Positions 7,730-16,214 of a stretch of 64,000 nt of DNA are shown piece after piece. Below the pieces are notes generated by a model. It had not been told where the DNA came from. It did no database searches and worked only from the letters and a program-made list of their open reading frames with translations. The stretch covers positions 186,001 to 250,000 of the forward strand of contig NZ_JBBGAZ010000003.1 of NCBI RefSeq assembly GCF_037478305.1, read 5' to 3'. The first letter of the stretch is position 1. Every line of letters begins with the position of its first letter. Origin of the DNA: Cognatishimia coralii. Its GTDB lineage: Bacteria > Pseudomonadota > Alphaproteobacteria > Rhodobacterales > Rhodobacteraceae. Both the position numbers and the translations under genes were made by a program.

Positions 7730-9538
7730 TTAAACTCCGAAAACTGAAGCGCCGGTGTCGGCAGAGCCAACCGAGGCGCGGAACGCTGTGAACAATTCGC
7801 GACCTACACCTGCCTGATTGGCAGAGAGGTCAGCCGTAGCAGGCGTGCGATCCAGCACGCCTTCGGTGAGGATTTCAAGGTCTCCGGTCACGGCGTCAAC
7901 CCGCAGGATATCGCCATCCTGCAAATAAGCGATCGGACCTTGGTCCAAGGCTTCAGGGCTGACGTGGATCGCGGCTGGTACTTTGCCCGACGCGCCAGAC
8001 ATGCGGCCGTCTGTGACCAAAGCAACCTTTTGGCCACGCCCCTGCATGATCGCCATCAATGGCGTCAGGCTGTGAAGTTCAGGCATTCCGTTGGCTTTCG
8101 GCCCTTGGAATCGCACCACGATTATGACGTCTTCGGTCAACTCGCCCGCTTTGAAGGCGGCTTTGACGTCGTCCTGATCGTGGAACACACGCACGGGCGC
8201 TTCTGTCACGCGATGCTCAGGCGCTACGGCAGAGATCTTCATAACCGCGGTGCCAAGGTTGCCGGTCAAATGCGACAGCCCGCCGTTCTCTTGGAAAGGT
8301 GTGGCCAGCGGGCGCACGATCCCTTCGTTAAGCGAGGTCGCCGTGCCTTTGCGCCAGGTCAGGCCGTCGTCTGAGAGGAACGGCTCGGAGGTGTAGTGCT
8401 CCAGCCCCTCGCCCGCGACGGTTTTGGTGTCCGGATGCAGTAGGCCTCCTGCAAGCAGCTCTCCGATCAAAAAGCCCAGACCGCCTGCCGCGTGGAAGTG
8501 GTTCACGTCCGCCAGACCATTCGGGTAAACCCGCGCCAAGAGGGGAACGACTTCGGAAAGATCCGCAAAGTCCTGCCAATCCAGAATAATGCCCCCTGCC
8601 CGCGCCATAGCAAGCAAGTGGATCAATAGGTTCGTGGAGCCTCCGGTTGCCATGAGGCCGACGATGCCGTTAGCAAAGGCCTTCTCGTCGAGAACTTCGC
8701 AAACCGGCGTATAGTTGTTGCCCAGTGCACTTAGCGACAATGCCCGACGCGCGCTTTCTGTAGTCAATGCATCGCGCAATTCTGTATTCGGCGTCACAAA
8801 ACTGGTGCCCGGAAGATGCAGTCCCATGAACTCCATCAACATCTGGTTGGTGTTGGCGGTGCCATAGAAGGTGCAGGTGCCCGGCCCGTGATAGGCGGCC
8901 ATTTCGGACGCCATCAATTTATCCCGCCCACATTCACCTTTGGCGAACTCCTGACGCACCTTGGCTTTGTCGTCATTGGCAATGCCAGAGGTCATGGGGC
9001 CTGCCGGAATGAACACCCCCGGCAAATGCCCGAAGGCCTGCGCGCCGATCACCAAGCCCGGGACGATCTTGTCGCAAACGCCAAGGTATACTGCGGCGTC
9101 ATAGGTGTTGTGAGACAGGGCCACCCCTGTCGCCATAGCGATCACGTCGCGTGAAAACAGGCTAAGCTCCATCCCCGCTTCGCCCTGAGTCACGCCGTCA
9201 CACATCGCCGGAACGCCGCCAGCGACCTGCGCCGTACCGCCGGTTTCGCGCGCAGCGTCGCGGATCAGGCCGGGATAGCGCTCAAACGGTTGGTGGGCTG
9301 ACAGCATGTCATTGTAAGACGTCACGATCCCCAGATTGCCTGCAGATTTCGTCGCCAAAGCCTCTTGGTCTTGCCCCGCGCCCGCATAGGCATGAGCCTG
9401 TCCGCTGCAAGAGAGATGCGCGCGGCTTGGCCCTTTGCTGGCCGCCGCCGACATGCGTTCCAAATAGGTGCCGCGCGTCTCTTCGCTGCGGGCGATAATG
9501 CGGTCTGTGACCGATTTCAGAGTGCTATTCAGGGACAT
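7730..9538 (-). CDS. edd: 6-phosphogluconate dehydratase
   Basis: Edd converts 6-phosphogluconate to KDPG and belongs to the IlvD/Edd Fe-S dehydratase family. The 602-residue product has the Edd-type start MSLNSTLKSVTDRIIARS. It keeps the cluster cysteines in VCDKIVPG and GTCTFYGTANTNQM, the MCDGVTQGE segment, and the C-terminal TDGRMSGASGKVPAAIHVSPEA block that separates Edd from IlvD. AGAGGAAC lies before the ATG. It sits between zwf (21 bases upstream) and eda (3 bases downstream) as the middle gene of the operon. Confidence 0.95.
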   Translation of the reverse strand: MSLNSTLKSVTDRIIARSEETRGTYLERMSAAASKGPSRAHLSCSGQAHAYAGAGQDQEALATKSAGNLGIVTSYNDMLSAHQPFERYPGLIRDAARETGGTAQVAGGVPAMCDGVTQGEAGMELSLFSRDVIAMATGVALSHNTYDAAVYLGVCDKIVPGLVIGAQAFGHLPGVFIPAGPMTSGIANDDKAKVRQEFAKGECGRDKLMASEMAAYHGPGTCTFYGTANTNQMLMEFMGLHLPGTSFVTPNTELRDALTTESARRALSLSALGNNYTPVCEVLDEKAFANGIVGLMATGGSTNLLIHLLAMARAGGIILDWQDFADLSEVVPLLARVYPNGLADVNHFHAAGGLGFLIGELLAGGLLHPDTKTVAGEGLEHYTSEPFLSDDGLTWRKGTATSLNEGIVRPLATPFQENGGLSHLTGNLGTAVMKISAVAPEHRVTEAPVRVFHDQDDVKAAFKAGELTEDVIIVVRFQGPKANGMPELHSLTPLMAIMQGRGQKVALVTDGRMSGASGKVPAAIHVSPEALDQGPIAYLQDGDILRVDAVTGDLEILTEGVLDRTPATADLSANQAGVGRELFTAFRASVGSADTGASVFGV

Positions 9539-9559
9539 TTTATGTTCCTCTTTGCAAAA

Positions 9560-11002
9560 TCACGCGCCGATCGGACGCCAGCGGCGCCCGTCGCGGTGCA
9601 TCAACAACAGCGCATCCTCGGGGCCCGAGCTGCCGCTGTCATAGGGTTGTGGTTTTTCGTTGCGGTCTTTCCAGCCGTTGATGATGGGGTCGACCCAGGC
9701 CCAGGCGGCCTCGACTTCGTCTCCGCGCATGAAGAGGGTCTGATCGCCGCGAATAACGTCCATGATCAGACGCTCATAGGCATCCTGAACGATCTCGTCT
9801 TGGGCCAGGCTGTCCGCGAAAGTCATATCCAGAGAGGCTTCGGTCAGGCGCATGCCTCCGGGCCCCGGATCCTTGATGGTCGTATGCAAGGTCATGCCTT
9901 CGTCTGGCTGCAGTCGGATCACCAGAATATTGCCCATTGGCGTGTCGATGCCCGGGAAAATCATATGCGGAGGATTGCGGAAATAGACGGCGATCTCTGA
10001 AGTGCGCGCGCGCAGGCATTTGCCCGTGCGCAGGTAAAACGGCGTCTTAGCCCAGCGCCAGTTCGCAACATTGACCTTCATCGCGATGAAACTTTCGGTG
10101 CGACTTTTCGGATCGCCCGCGTGATCGAGATAGCTCGCGTGCTCTTTAGACGCTCGATACTGACCCCGCGCAATGTCACGTGCATCCACAGGCTCCAAGG
10201 CTTCGATGACTTTGACTTTCTCGTCGCGCACCGCATTCGGTTTGAACTTGGACGGAGGCTCCATCGCGGTCAGACATAAGAGCTGCATCAGGTGGTTTTG
10301 CACCATATCCCGCATGGCACCTGACTGGTCGTAATATTCGCCGCGCCCTTCGACCGAAAGGCTTTCTGACACCGTGATCTGGACATGCTCAATATGAGAC
10401 GCATTCCAAAGCGGCTCGAATAGAGAGTTCGCAAAGCGCAAGGCCATCAGGTTTTGAACGGTCTCTTTTCCAAGGTAATGGTCGATGCGATAGATCTGAT
10501 GCTCGTCGAAACACTCTCTGAGTTCAGCGTTTAGCGCCTTGGCAGAGGCCAGGTCATGCCCAAATGGTTTTTCAACGACGATGCGACTTTCGTCGGTCGC
10601 AATACCATAATTGCGCAAACGGCGCGCAATCGGGCCAAAGAAGTTTGGCGCTACGGAAAGGTAGAAGGCACGCACCGAGTCTGTGCGTACGGCCTCGGCC
10701 AAAACATCCCAACCCCGCTCACCCTTTGCGTCAATCGACGTGTAGGACACCAGCGACAAAAACTGGTCCAAGAGCTTCGCTTTGTCGTCGCCATTTACCG
10801 AAATGGCCTCTCGCAAGCGATCGCGAAACTCGTCGTTTGTCAGTTCAGAGCGGGACACACCCAGTATGCGGCTGTCACTGTCAAACTGACCAGCAACAAA
10901 CCGATGAAACAACCCAGGCCAAATTTTGCGCCGCGCCAGATCACCTGTCGCTCCGAATAGGACGAGGTCAAACTTGCTGACGGGAATTACTCTTGCAACC
11001 AT
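9560..11002 (-). CDS. zwf: Glucose-6-phosphate 1-dehydrogenase
   Basis: Zwf oxidises glucose 6-phosphate to 6-phosphogluconolactone with NAD(P)+ and feeds the Entner-Doudoroff pathway. The 480-residue product has the coenzyme motif GATGDLA at residues 17-23, EKPFG at 144-148 and the active-site signature RIDHYLGKE at 172-180. The ATG at 11002 follows GGAGGGG. It leads the zwf-edd-eda operon. No 6-phosphogluconolactonase gene (pgl) sits between zwf and edd, though many relatives have one there. A LacI-type palindrome lies about 70 bases upstream of the start. Confidence 0.96.
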   Translation of the reverse strand: MVARVIPVSKFDLVLFGATGDLARRKIWPGLFHRFVAGQFDSDSRILGVSRSELTNDEFRDRLREAISVNGDDKAKLLDQFLSLVSYTSIDAKGERGWDVLAEAVRTDSVRAFYLSVAPNFFGPIARRLRNYGIATDESRIVVEKPFGHDLASAKALNAELRECFDEHQIYRIDHYLGKETVQNLMALRFANSLFEPLWNASHIEHVQITVSESLSVEGRGEYYDQSGAMRDMVQNHLMQLLCLTAMEPPSKFKPNAVRDEKVKVIEALEPVDARDIARGQYRASKEHASYLDHAGDPKSRTESFIAMKVNVANWRWAKTPFYLRTGKCLRARTSEIAVYFRNPPHMIFPGIDTPMGNILVIRLQPDEGMTLHTTIKDPGPGGMRLTEASLDMTFADSLAQDEIVQDAYERLIMDVIRGDQTLFMRGDEVEAAWAWVDPIINGWKDRNEKPQPYDSGSSGPEDALLLMHRDGRRWRPIGA

Positions 11003-11068
11003 GCTGCCCCTCCGGGAATGCGCCCTACCAAACGGGTCTCAGGCAGCACACGCCGCCCGACTCGATTG

Positions 11069-11082
11069 TGATAGCGCTAACA
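11069..11082. promoter_or_regulatory. LacI/GntR-type palindromic operator before zwf
   Basis: TGATAGCGCTAACA is a 14-base palindrome with one mismatched pair, centred on the AGCGCT core typical of LacI-family sugar operators in alphaproteobacteria. It sits 67-80 bases upstream of the zwf start, where it could overlap the promoter. The regulator gene is not in the window. Confidence 0.5.
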
Positions 11083-11173
11083 TGCACAGCACTGTTGCGA
11101 TTTCAAGTGAAACTTTGTTGCGGCTTCACTTTGGCTTGGCGAAAACCACCACCCATGCCCGAAACGGCCGGAA

Positions 11174-11737
11174 TTACATGGACACCTCACAGGTCCTTGC
11201 CCGAATTTCAACCCGACGCTGCCAACGGCTACGAGGTGATAGATTTTCCAACGGTAGGCTCTCGCCAGCGGCAAGGACCTTTTCGACTTTAAGGGGATTG
11301 GTAAGCCGTTGACGCATTGCGACTCCTACCGCGTCTGCGCGTGCCTGAGCCACTTGCATGTTGGCAACTTCGCCGCCGCTCGTGTCGGAGTGCCCAATCA
11401 ACGCGATGCAAGCCTTGCCCAAGACCTCGCCATTTAGCAATTGAGTCAAAAGCTCGATCTGACGCAGTGCTTTGCGATCAAGGTTTGTGCCACCCGCAGG
11501 AAAGAAGATGTGATCCTCAACTTGCTGCGCGGAAGGTACAGTAGCTTGCACCTCAGCCGGTTTGGTCATCGATTGGGACTGCGGCTTAGTGGCTACAAGC
11601 GTCAGACTTTGACACCCGTCAGGAGCCCATCCGTAAACATCTTTAATATCCCGACATTCTTGCACCGTTAACCCGACCGCCGAGGTTGCCGAAGACAGGC
11701 TTACGAAAAAAGCAGTCAAAAACAGAATTAAACGCAT
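11174..11737 (-). CDS. OmpA-like peptidoglycan-binding periplasmic protein
   Basis: A 187-residue exported protein. The N-terminal RLILFLTAFFVSLSSATSAVG is a signal peptide. The segment after it has a possible disulphide pair (ECRDIK and DGCQSL). From about residue 80 an OmpA C-terminal type domain follows: IFFPAGGTNLDRKALRQI, then IALIGHSDTSG, AQARADAVGVAM and a closing QRRVEIRA. This fold binds diaminopimelate in peptidoglycan, so a role in tethering or sensing at the wall is plausible. The ATG at 11737 is preferred to a TTG three codons upstream because AAAGGAC is well spaced from it. It borders the polysaccharide locus. Confidence 0.78.
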   Translation of the reverse strand: MRLILFLTAFFVSLSSATSAVGLTVQECRDIKDVYGWAPDGCQSLTLVATKPQSQSMTKPAEVQATVPSAQQVEDHIFFPAGGTNLDRKALRQIELLTQLLNGEVLGKACIALIGHSDTSGGEVANMQVAQARADAVGVAMRQRLTNPLKVEKVLAAGESLPLENLSPRSRWQRRVEIRARTCEVSM

Positions 11738-11929
11738 GGCAATCAAGTCCTTTCCACCCTTGAATAGCGCGAGCGCATTAATGAGAGTGTAAACAACACA
11801 TTGAAAATAATTAGAAATTTACAGATCTCTACTTTGCGAAAAAATCTCTGAATTTACCGTTTGTTTGCGGATTTTTAGCATTCCAGAAAGCCTTATGGGG
11901 TTAGGCAGAGTTGGAATGAAACTGAGCGA

Positions 11930-11995
11930 ATGACCCAGATGAACCAACCTAAATCCCTACAGATCCTACGACGTTATGCGGGGCGCCAACAGTGA
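11930..11995 (+). CDS. Possible 21-residue leader peptide
   Basis: A short frame (MTQMNQPKSLQILRRYAGRQQ minus the last residue is all but its whole length) starts at ATG 11930 or 11939. Its TGA at 11993-11995 overlaps the GTG start of the acyltransferase as GTGA. The overlap suggests translational coupling, but the ribosome site (GAG six bases upstream) is weak and the peptide matches nothing I know. It may be chance. The preceding 180 bases (11747-11929) are AT-rich and presumably hold the promoter of the polysaccharide operon. Confidence 0.25.
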   Translation: MTQMNQPKSLQILRRYAGRQQ

Positions 11996-13128
11996 CAGGC
12001 GCCCCTAGATTGGCTTGGCTTGACTGCCTGCGCCTGTTGGCCGGCTTGTCGATGCTGGTCCTGCACTGCACTGCCGATCAAAACGGTGGCGCTTGGGCAG
12101 ACTACGAAGTGCGGGACCGCATTGCGCCCCTTGTTCTGCGCACGTTTGCCTACACGGCCCGAACAGAGTTGTTCATCATTATTTCTCTGTTTTTACTCAT
12201 GATGTCGCTCGAAAAACGCCAGCGGAACTATTCGGACACGATCGCAGAACAGGCCGAAAGGCTTTTGATACCATTTGCGTTCTGGACTGTTTTCTATGCT
12301 TTTTTCACCTTACTCAAAGCTCAGCACTTTGGGTATTTTGACAGCAAGCTCGCCGCATTGGGAGAGGTTAAAACCTGGCTGAGCTTTGCATTTCTGGGGA
12401 CGTCTAAATACCACATGCATTTTCTTCCGACGCTTTTCTGTGTCGTGCTCGCTTACCCACTGATGCGCAAAGCCATCGACGTTCCTGTGTTGGGCGGAGT
12501 TGCCCTGGTTCTTTGCCTTACAAGCCGTTGGCAATTCGATCAATTCATCTACCCAAGGCTTTGGGACGACCCAAATATTCTAGCCATTGGACGCGCGGTA
12601 AAGATCGTCACGCATATTGGGTATGGAATGGCTGCAGCAGCATGCTTGGGGCTTTGGCAACGACACGGACGCAAGTCGCTGGAAAGCTGGATTCCGGTCG
12701 TGCTGTACTTTGCCCTTCTGGTTCTCGCCTTCAAGTTCCTTGGTACTGTGGAAACTATAGAAACAGGACGTTGGAGTCACAATTACCTTCCTGGCTTTTG
12801 GGCGGATTTCACAATGCCTGCAATTCTGTTTCTTATCTGCATGCTGTTGGGGCATCGGTCTTGGACGCCAATATTCTCACGCTACGCGAAATTTGCATTC
12901 GGCATCTATCTGTGCCACCCGATCTTTTTGGACTTCGCTGAGATTTTCCTGCGTGGTCAAGATCTGTCGCCCACAGGGCAAGTTATCGCCAAAATTGGCT
13001 TCACTCTACCAACCACTGTTTTAGGTGTTGCCCTTCTTGCACGCGTCAAATCGCTATCTTGGACGATTGGCCTTGGAGGTCGCCCTGCATTCTTTGTTTT
13101 GCCACGTTTCAACCGGAGGCCAGAATGA
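11992..13128 (+). CDS. Membrane acyltransferase (acyltransferase-3 family)
   Basis: A 378-residue polytopic membrane protein with about ten hydrophobic segments. The opening LAWLDCLRLLAGLSMLVLHC is the family signature region: an 'hDxLRxxAxxxVxxxH' pattern with Asp, Arg and His in place. AERLLIPFAFWTVFYAF is the second conserved helix. Relatives move acetyl or succinyl groups onto glycans at the inner membrane. Here the likely acceptor is the polymer made by the downstream synthase. It starts with GTG. The stop overlaps the next gene as ATGA, so four genes from here to 17531 form one coupled operon. Confidence 0.85.
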   Translation: MTGAPRLAWLDCLRLLAGLSMLVLHCTADQNGGAWADYEVRDRIAPLVLRTFAYTARTELFIIISLFLLMMSLEKRQRNYSDTIAEQAERLLIPFAFWTVFYAFFTLLKAQHFGYFDSKLAALGEVKTWLSFAFLGTSKYHMHFLPTLFCVVLAYPLMRKAIDVPVLGGVALVLCLTSRWQFDQFIYPRLWDDPNILAIGRAVKIVTHIGYGMAAAACLGLWQRHGRKSLESWIPVVLYFALLVLAFKFLGTVETIETGRWSHNYLPGFWADFTMPAILFLICMLLGHRSWTPIFSRYAKFAFGIYLCHPIFLDFAEIFLRGQDLSPTGQVIAKIGFTLPTTVLGVALLARVKSLSWTIGLGGRPAFFVLPRFNRRPE

Positions 13129-14501
13129 TGCTCATCTCTACATCAAACTATTTTGACGGCCTGACTATCATTCGCTTTAAAACACGTCGACTTAGACCGG
13201 ACGCGCTCCGTTTTTTGGATAAGGCGTGCGATCAATCTAAACGCTCTCAACGGCAAGGAATCATTCTGGATTTTGAGCGTGTTAGAGCGACAAACATGTC
13301 TTCAATCGGAGCATTGGTAGAGCTACTTGGCCGTCACCCGAAGTTGGATTTTGCTTTTTGCAACATGAATGTGCGGATTGCCCAACTGATCCAAGACGCT
13401 GGCCTAGACCGGCATCTCCAAATATTCCCAACGATTGACGCAGCACTCAAGTCGCAACTACTGCAACGCCATTTCCTGTCAGAAACAAAAGCAATCTTGA
13501 ACCTTTCGGAAACGTCCATTGAACTTTCAAAAGCAACCGGTGCGGCAACTGTTGCAGAACTCGACATCTTGGGACGACCACTTGTCGAGCACTTCCTAGC
13601 CAATCTCGCCTGTTTTGGCATGAAAGAAGCCCTGATCTGTGCCCCTTCCGATCAACTTACACGAGTTCGGCAGCTATTGGACAAGATTGACCATGACTTT
13701 AGTCTGTTTTTCGCTCCCTACGCGCTGCCCAGCTCCAACGAAAACAAATCCGTCGCTCCTCGGGGAGCATATGACTACCTCGACATTTTGCAGTACAACC
13801 TTCCGACTGATCGGCCCTTTCTGATTTCTTCTGTAAACGGTCTGGAGAAGCTGAAATTCCGCCAGATTGAAGAAATAGACACGGCTTCGGAGGAAACTCA
13901 ATCGGCGACTAAAGACCTGGTGAAATCGCAATGTCACAAAGGCAGAACGGTCCATCAAATCTTAACAGCCGAGCAATTTGAAAATCGGGTTAAATATATT
14001 CCGAACGTCCATCCTTTGAGAGCCAAAGAGACAAGCGTACAAATACCCGGCCACAGGCAGCCCCCCAGACTTGGAACCATCAAATCTCTCAATGACTATT
14101 TTTCAGCCTTGCGTGTCGCCAGCAAAAAAATCACGACGGACCTTCCACCAGTTGGCGAGGAAATAGCGGCCAATGTTTGGCGCGGGAAAGGAGCAAAAAT
14201 CTCTCACAGGGCCCGCTTGAGCGGCTTTTGCTACATTGGTCACCACGCCACGATCGAGCCTGAGGCCGCACTCAAGAGTTTTTCGGTTATTGGGGCTCAC
14301 GCCATTGTATCACGTCGCAGCTTACTGGATGAGAGTTGCGTCCTCGCTGGCCGGCGATCACTTCCGAACCAGATATATCGAAACGGCTTCGTTGGTGCAC
14401 ATGAAGTCAAGCCTTTGTCGTTTGTTTCTTCGGAACACCCCAAAAACCCTATTTTCACTTCCCGGCACCTTAAAAGCTCTGCGAAATTGGGGGCCGCATG
14501 A
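13125..14501 (+). CDS. STAS + degenerate nucleotidyltransferase-like + left-handed beta-helix fusion
   Basis: A 458-residue soluble protein that seems to join three modules. Residues 1-110 look like a STAS domain: GIILDFERVRATNMSSIGAL places S59 where anti-sigma-factor antagonists are phosphorylated. Residues 135-250 resemble a sugar-nucleotidyltransferase fold (AELDILGRPLVEHFLANLA), but the glycine-rich GxGTR catalytic loop is absent. Residues 350-415 show hexapeptide-like turns (ISHRARLSGFCYIGHHATIE, SFSVIGAHAIV) of a left-handed beta-helix. It lies between the acyltransferase and the GT2 synthase, overlapping both by four bases. I do not know this protein; a regulatory or scaffold role in polymer synthesis is inferred. 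It is more AT-rich than housekeeping neighbours. Confidence 0.6.
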   Translation: MMLISTSNYFDGLTIIRFKTRRLRPDALRFLDKACDQSKRSQRQGIILDFERVRATNMSSIGALVELLGRHPKLDFAFCNMNVRIAQLIQDAGLDRHLQIFPTIDAALKSQLLQRHFLSETKAILNLSETSIELSKATGAATVAELDILGRPLVEHFLANLACFGMKEALICAPSDQLTRVRQLLDKIDHDFSLFFAPYALPSSNENKSVAPRGAYDYLDILQYNLPTDRPFLISSVNGLEKLKFRQIEEIDTASEETQSATKDLVKSQCHKGRTVHQILTAEQFENRVKYIPNVHPLRAKETSVQIPGHRQPPRLGTIKSLNDYFSALRVASKKITTDLPPVGEEIAANVWRGKGAKISHRARLSGFCYIGHHATIEPEAALKSFSVIGAHAIVSRRSLLDESCVLAGRRSLPNQIYRNGFVGAHEVKPLSFVSSEHPKNPIFTSRHLKSSAKLGAA

Positions 14502-16207
14502 TGCCAGACACCGCAATGCCTCCATATTTCTCCCAGTTTTTGGGGCGCAAACCCCCTCAATTTCCTGAGTTCACTGACCGGGAAAGAGTAATATGGCACT
14601 TTCTCGCCGGCATGACGGTGTTTTTCGGTGCATGGTACCTCTATTGGCGTTGGACCGACGCCCTCAATCCAGACGCCATTGTTTTCTCTGTCGTCGTTGC
14701 TCTCGCAGAAACCGCAACATTTCTGGGCACTTGCATCTTCTTCTTTGATATTTGGGACGAAGGTGACACTCCAGTGAACGTCGGTTTACCCTTTCAGGGC
14801 CGTGCAAACTGCGACGTCGACATCTTCATCGCCACATTGGACGAAGACCTCGAAATCTTGACACCCACCATCGATGCAGCACTCGCCGTAGAATTGCCAC
14901 ATGGCACAAAAGCGCGCGTTTGGTTGCTTGATGATGGAGATCGTAAAGATGTTCGACACCTCGCGAAATCAAAAAAAATTGGTTATTTCGCGCGGCAATC
15001 CAATCGCGGATTCAAGGCAGGCAATCTGGCAAATGCTTTGTATAAAACCCGCGGTGACTTCATTCTGATTTGCGATGCAGACACGCAGCTTTTTCCCAAT
15101 GTGCTTAAGAATACACTCGGGTACTTTCAGGATCCCAAGATAGCATGGGTGCAGACCCCACATTGGTTCTTTGATATTCCTGAAGGCGAAAGTTGGGACA
15201 GCTTTATACAAAGGACAGTTGGCTTCAGAATTACCTGGCTGGATTGGACTCTGCGTAGAATCCTGGGCAGTGAACGTATCGGCCAAGACCCTTTCAAGTC
15301 GGATCCTTCAGTATTTTTTGATGTTATTTTGCGAAGACGCAATCGTAATGGCGCATCTTTTTGCTGCGGCGCAGGCTCAATCCATCGACGTGAAGCATTG
15401 TTCGATAATTGCTTGAATGAAATAGAAGGCTCTGCCCGGCCAACCGAGCAGCAACCGTTCAAGTTTCATGTTTCAGAAGATATTTTCACGTCTATTCAAC
15501 TACACAACAAGCGATGGAAGTCCGTTTATCACCCAAGGGTCGAAGCGAGGATGTTATCCCCTTGGTCTGTTGAGGCTTGGGCGGCGCAAAAGCATAAATA
15601 TTCGGGCGGCACGTTCGATATTATGCTGCGAGCCAATCCCCTGTTTGAAAAGGGAATGCCTTGGCGGGTCAAGCTGCACTATCTGGCTACTTTTTGGTCC
15701 TACGCAGGAGTTTTTTGGTTTCCCATTCTACTCCTTGCCGCGGCGTTCTCACTTACGACTGGGCATGCACCAATTGACGCATATACGCTCACTTTCTTTG
15801 CCCACCTACTACCCGTCCTGATCTGCAATGAACTCGCCTTGGCCGTTGGAACGAAGGGATATGACACGTACAGTGGACGCTGCCTTGCGATGGGCACTTT
15901 ACAAATTCAGTTAAAGGCTTTCTTTCAAGTGGCGCGTGGACGAAGGCCAAAGTTCAAACCAACCCCGAAGCGCCCTGGGCAGAGTGTTCAATGGGCCTAT
16001 GCCGCTCCTAATTTGGTCATGATCGTCATCTTGTTGCTTGCAGGAATTTGGGGCTGGGCGTCCTTTTACTTCGGTCTGCAGAATCACAGCGCCTCTTTAC
16101 TAGCCATCAATCTGTTCTGGATTGGCTGCAATGTTTTGCTTTTGGCCAAAACCGTCGGGGTTTGCATCAGCATCCCAGCTGCGACGCAACGCTTCCAACA
16201 AAGGTGA
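14498..16207 (+). CDS. Processive family-2 glycosyltransferase (cellulose/curdlan synthase-like)
   Basis: A 569-residue inner-membrane polysaccharide synthase. Two helices (about 31-50 and 60-83) precede a cytosolic GT-A domain, and at least four helices follow from about 397. Substrate motifs are DDG at 145-147 and DAD at 193-195, and the catalytic base motif is SED at 326-328. The position of the processivity motif QxxRW reads QKHKY at 364-368. There is no PilZ domain, so c-di-GMP control through the enzyme itself is not expected. The fold matches BcsA, curdlan synthase and mixed-linkage glucan synthase, but no bcsB, bcsC or bcsZ is nearby. The product is therefore an unidentified, probably beta-linked glycan. 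Confidence 0.88.
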   Translation: MMPDTAMPPYFSQFLGRKPPQFPEFTDRERVIWHFLAGMTVFFGAWYLYWRWTDALNPDAIVFSVVVALAETATFLGTCIFFFDIWDEGDTPVNVGLPFQGRANCDVDIFIATLDEDLEILTPTIDAALAVELPHGTKARVWLLDDGDRKDVRHLAKSKKIGYFARQSNRGFKAGNLANALYKTRGDFILICDADTQLFPNVLKNTLGYFQDPKIAWVQTPHWFFDIPEGESWDSFIQRTVGFRITWLDWTLRRILGSERIGQDPFKSDPSVFFDVILRRRNRNGASFCCGAGSIHRREALFDNCLNEIEGSARPTEQQPFKFHVSEDIFTSIQLHNKRWKSVYHPRVEARMLSPWSVEAWAAQKHKYSGGTFDIMLRANPLFEKGMPWRVKLHYLATFWSYAGVFWFPILLLAAAFSLTTGHAPIDAYTLTFFAHLLPVLICNELALAVGTKGYDTYSGRCLAMGTLQIQLKAFFQVARGRRPKFKPTPKRPGQSVQWAYAAPNLVMIVILLLAGIWGWASFYFGLQNHSASLLAINLFWIGCNVLLLAKTVGVCISIPAATQRFQQR

Positions 16208-16214
16208 GTTCCCA

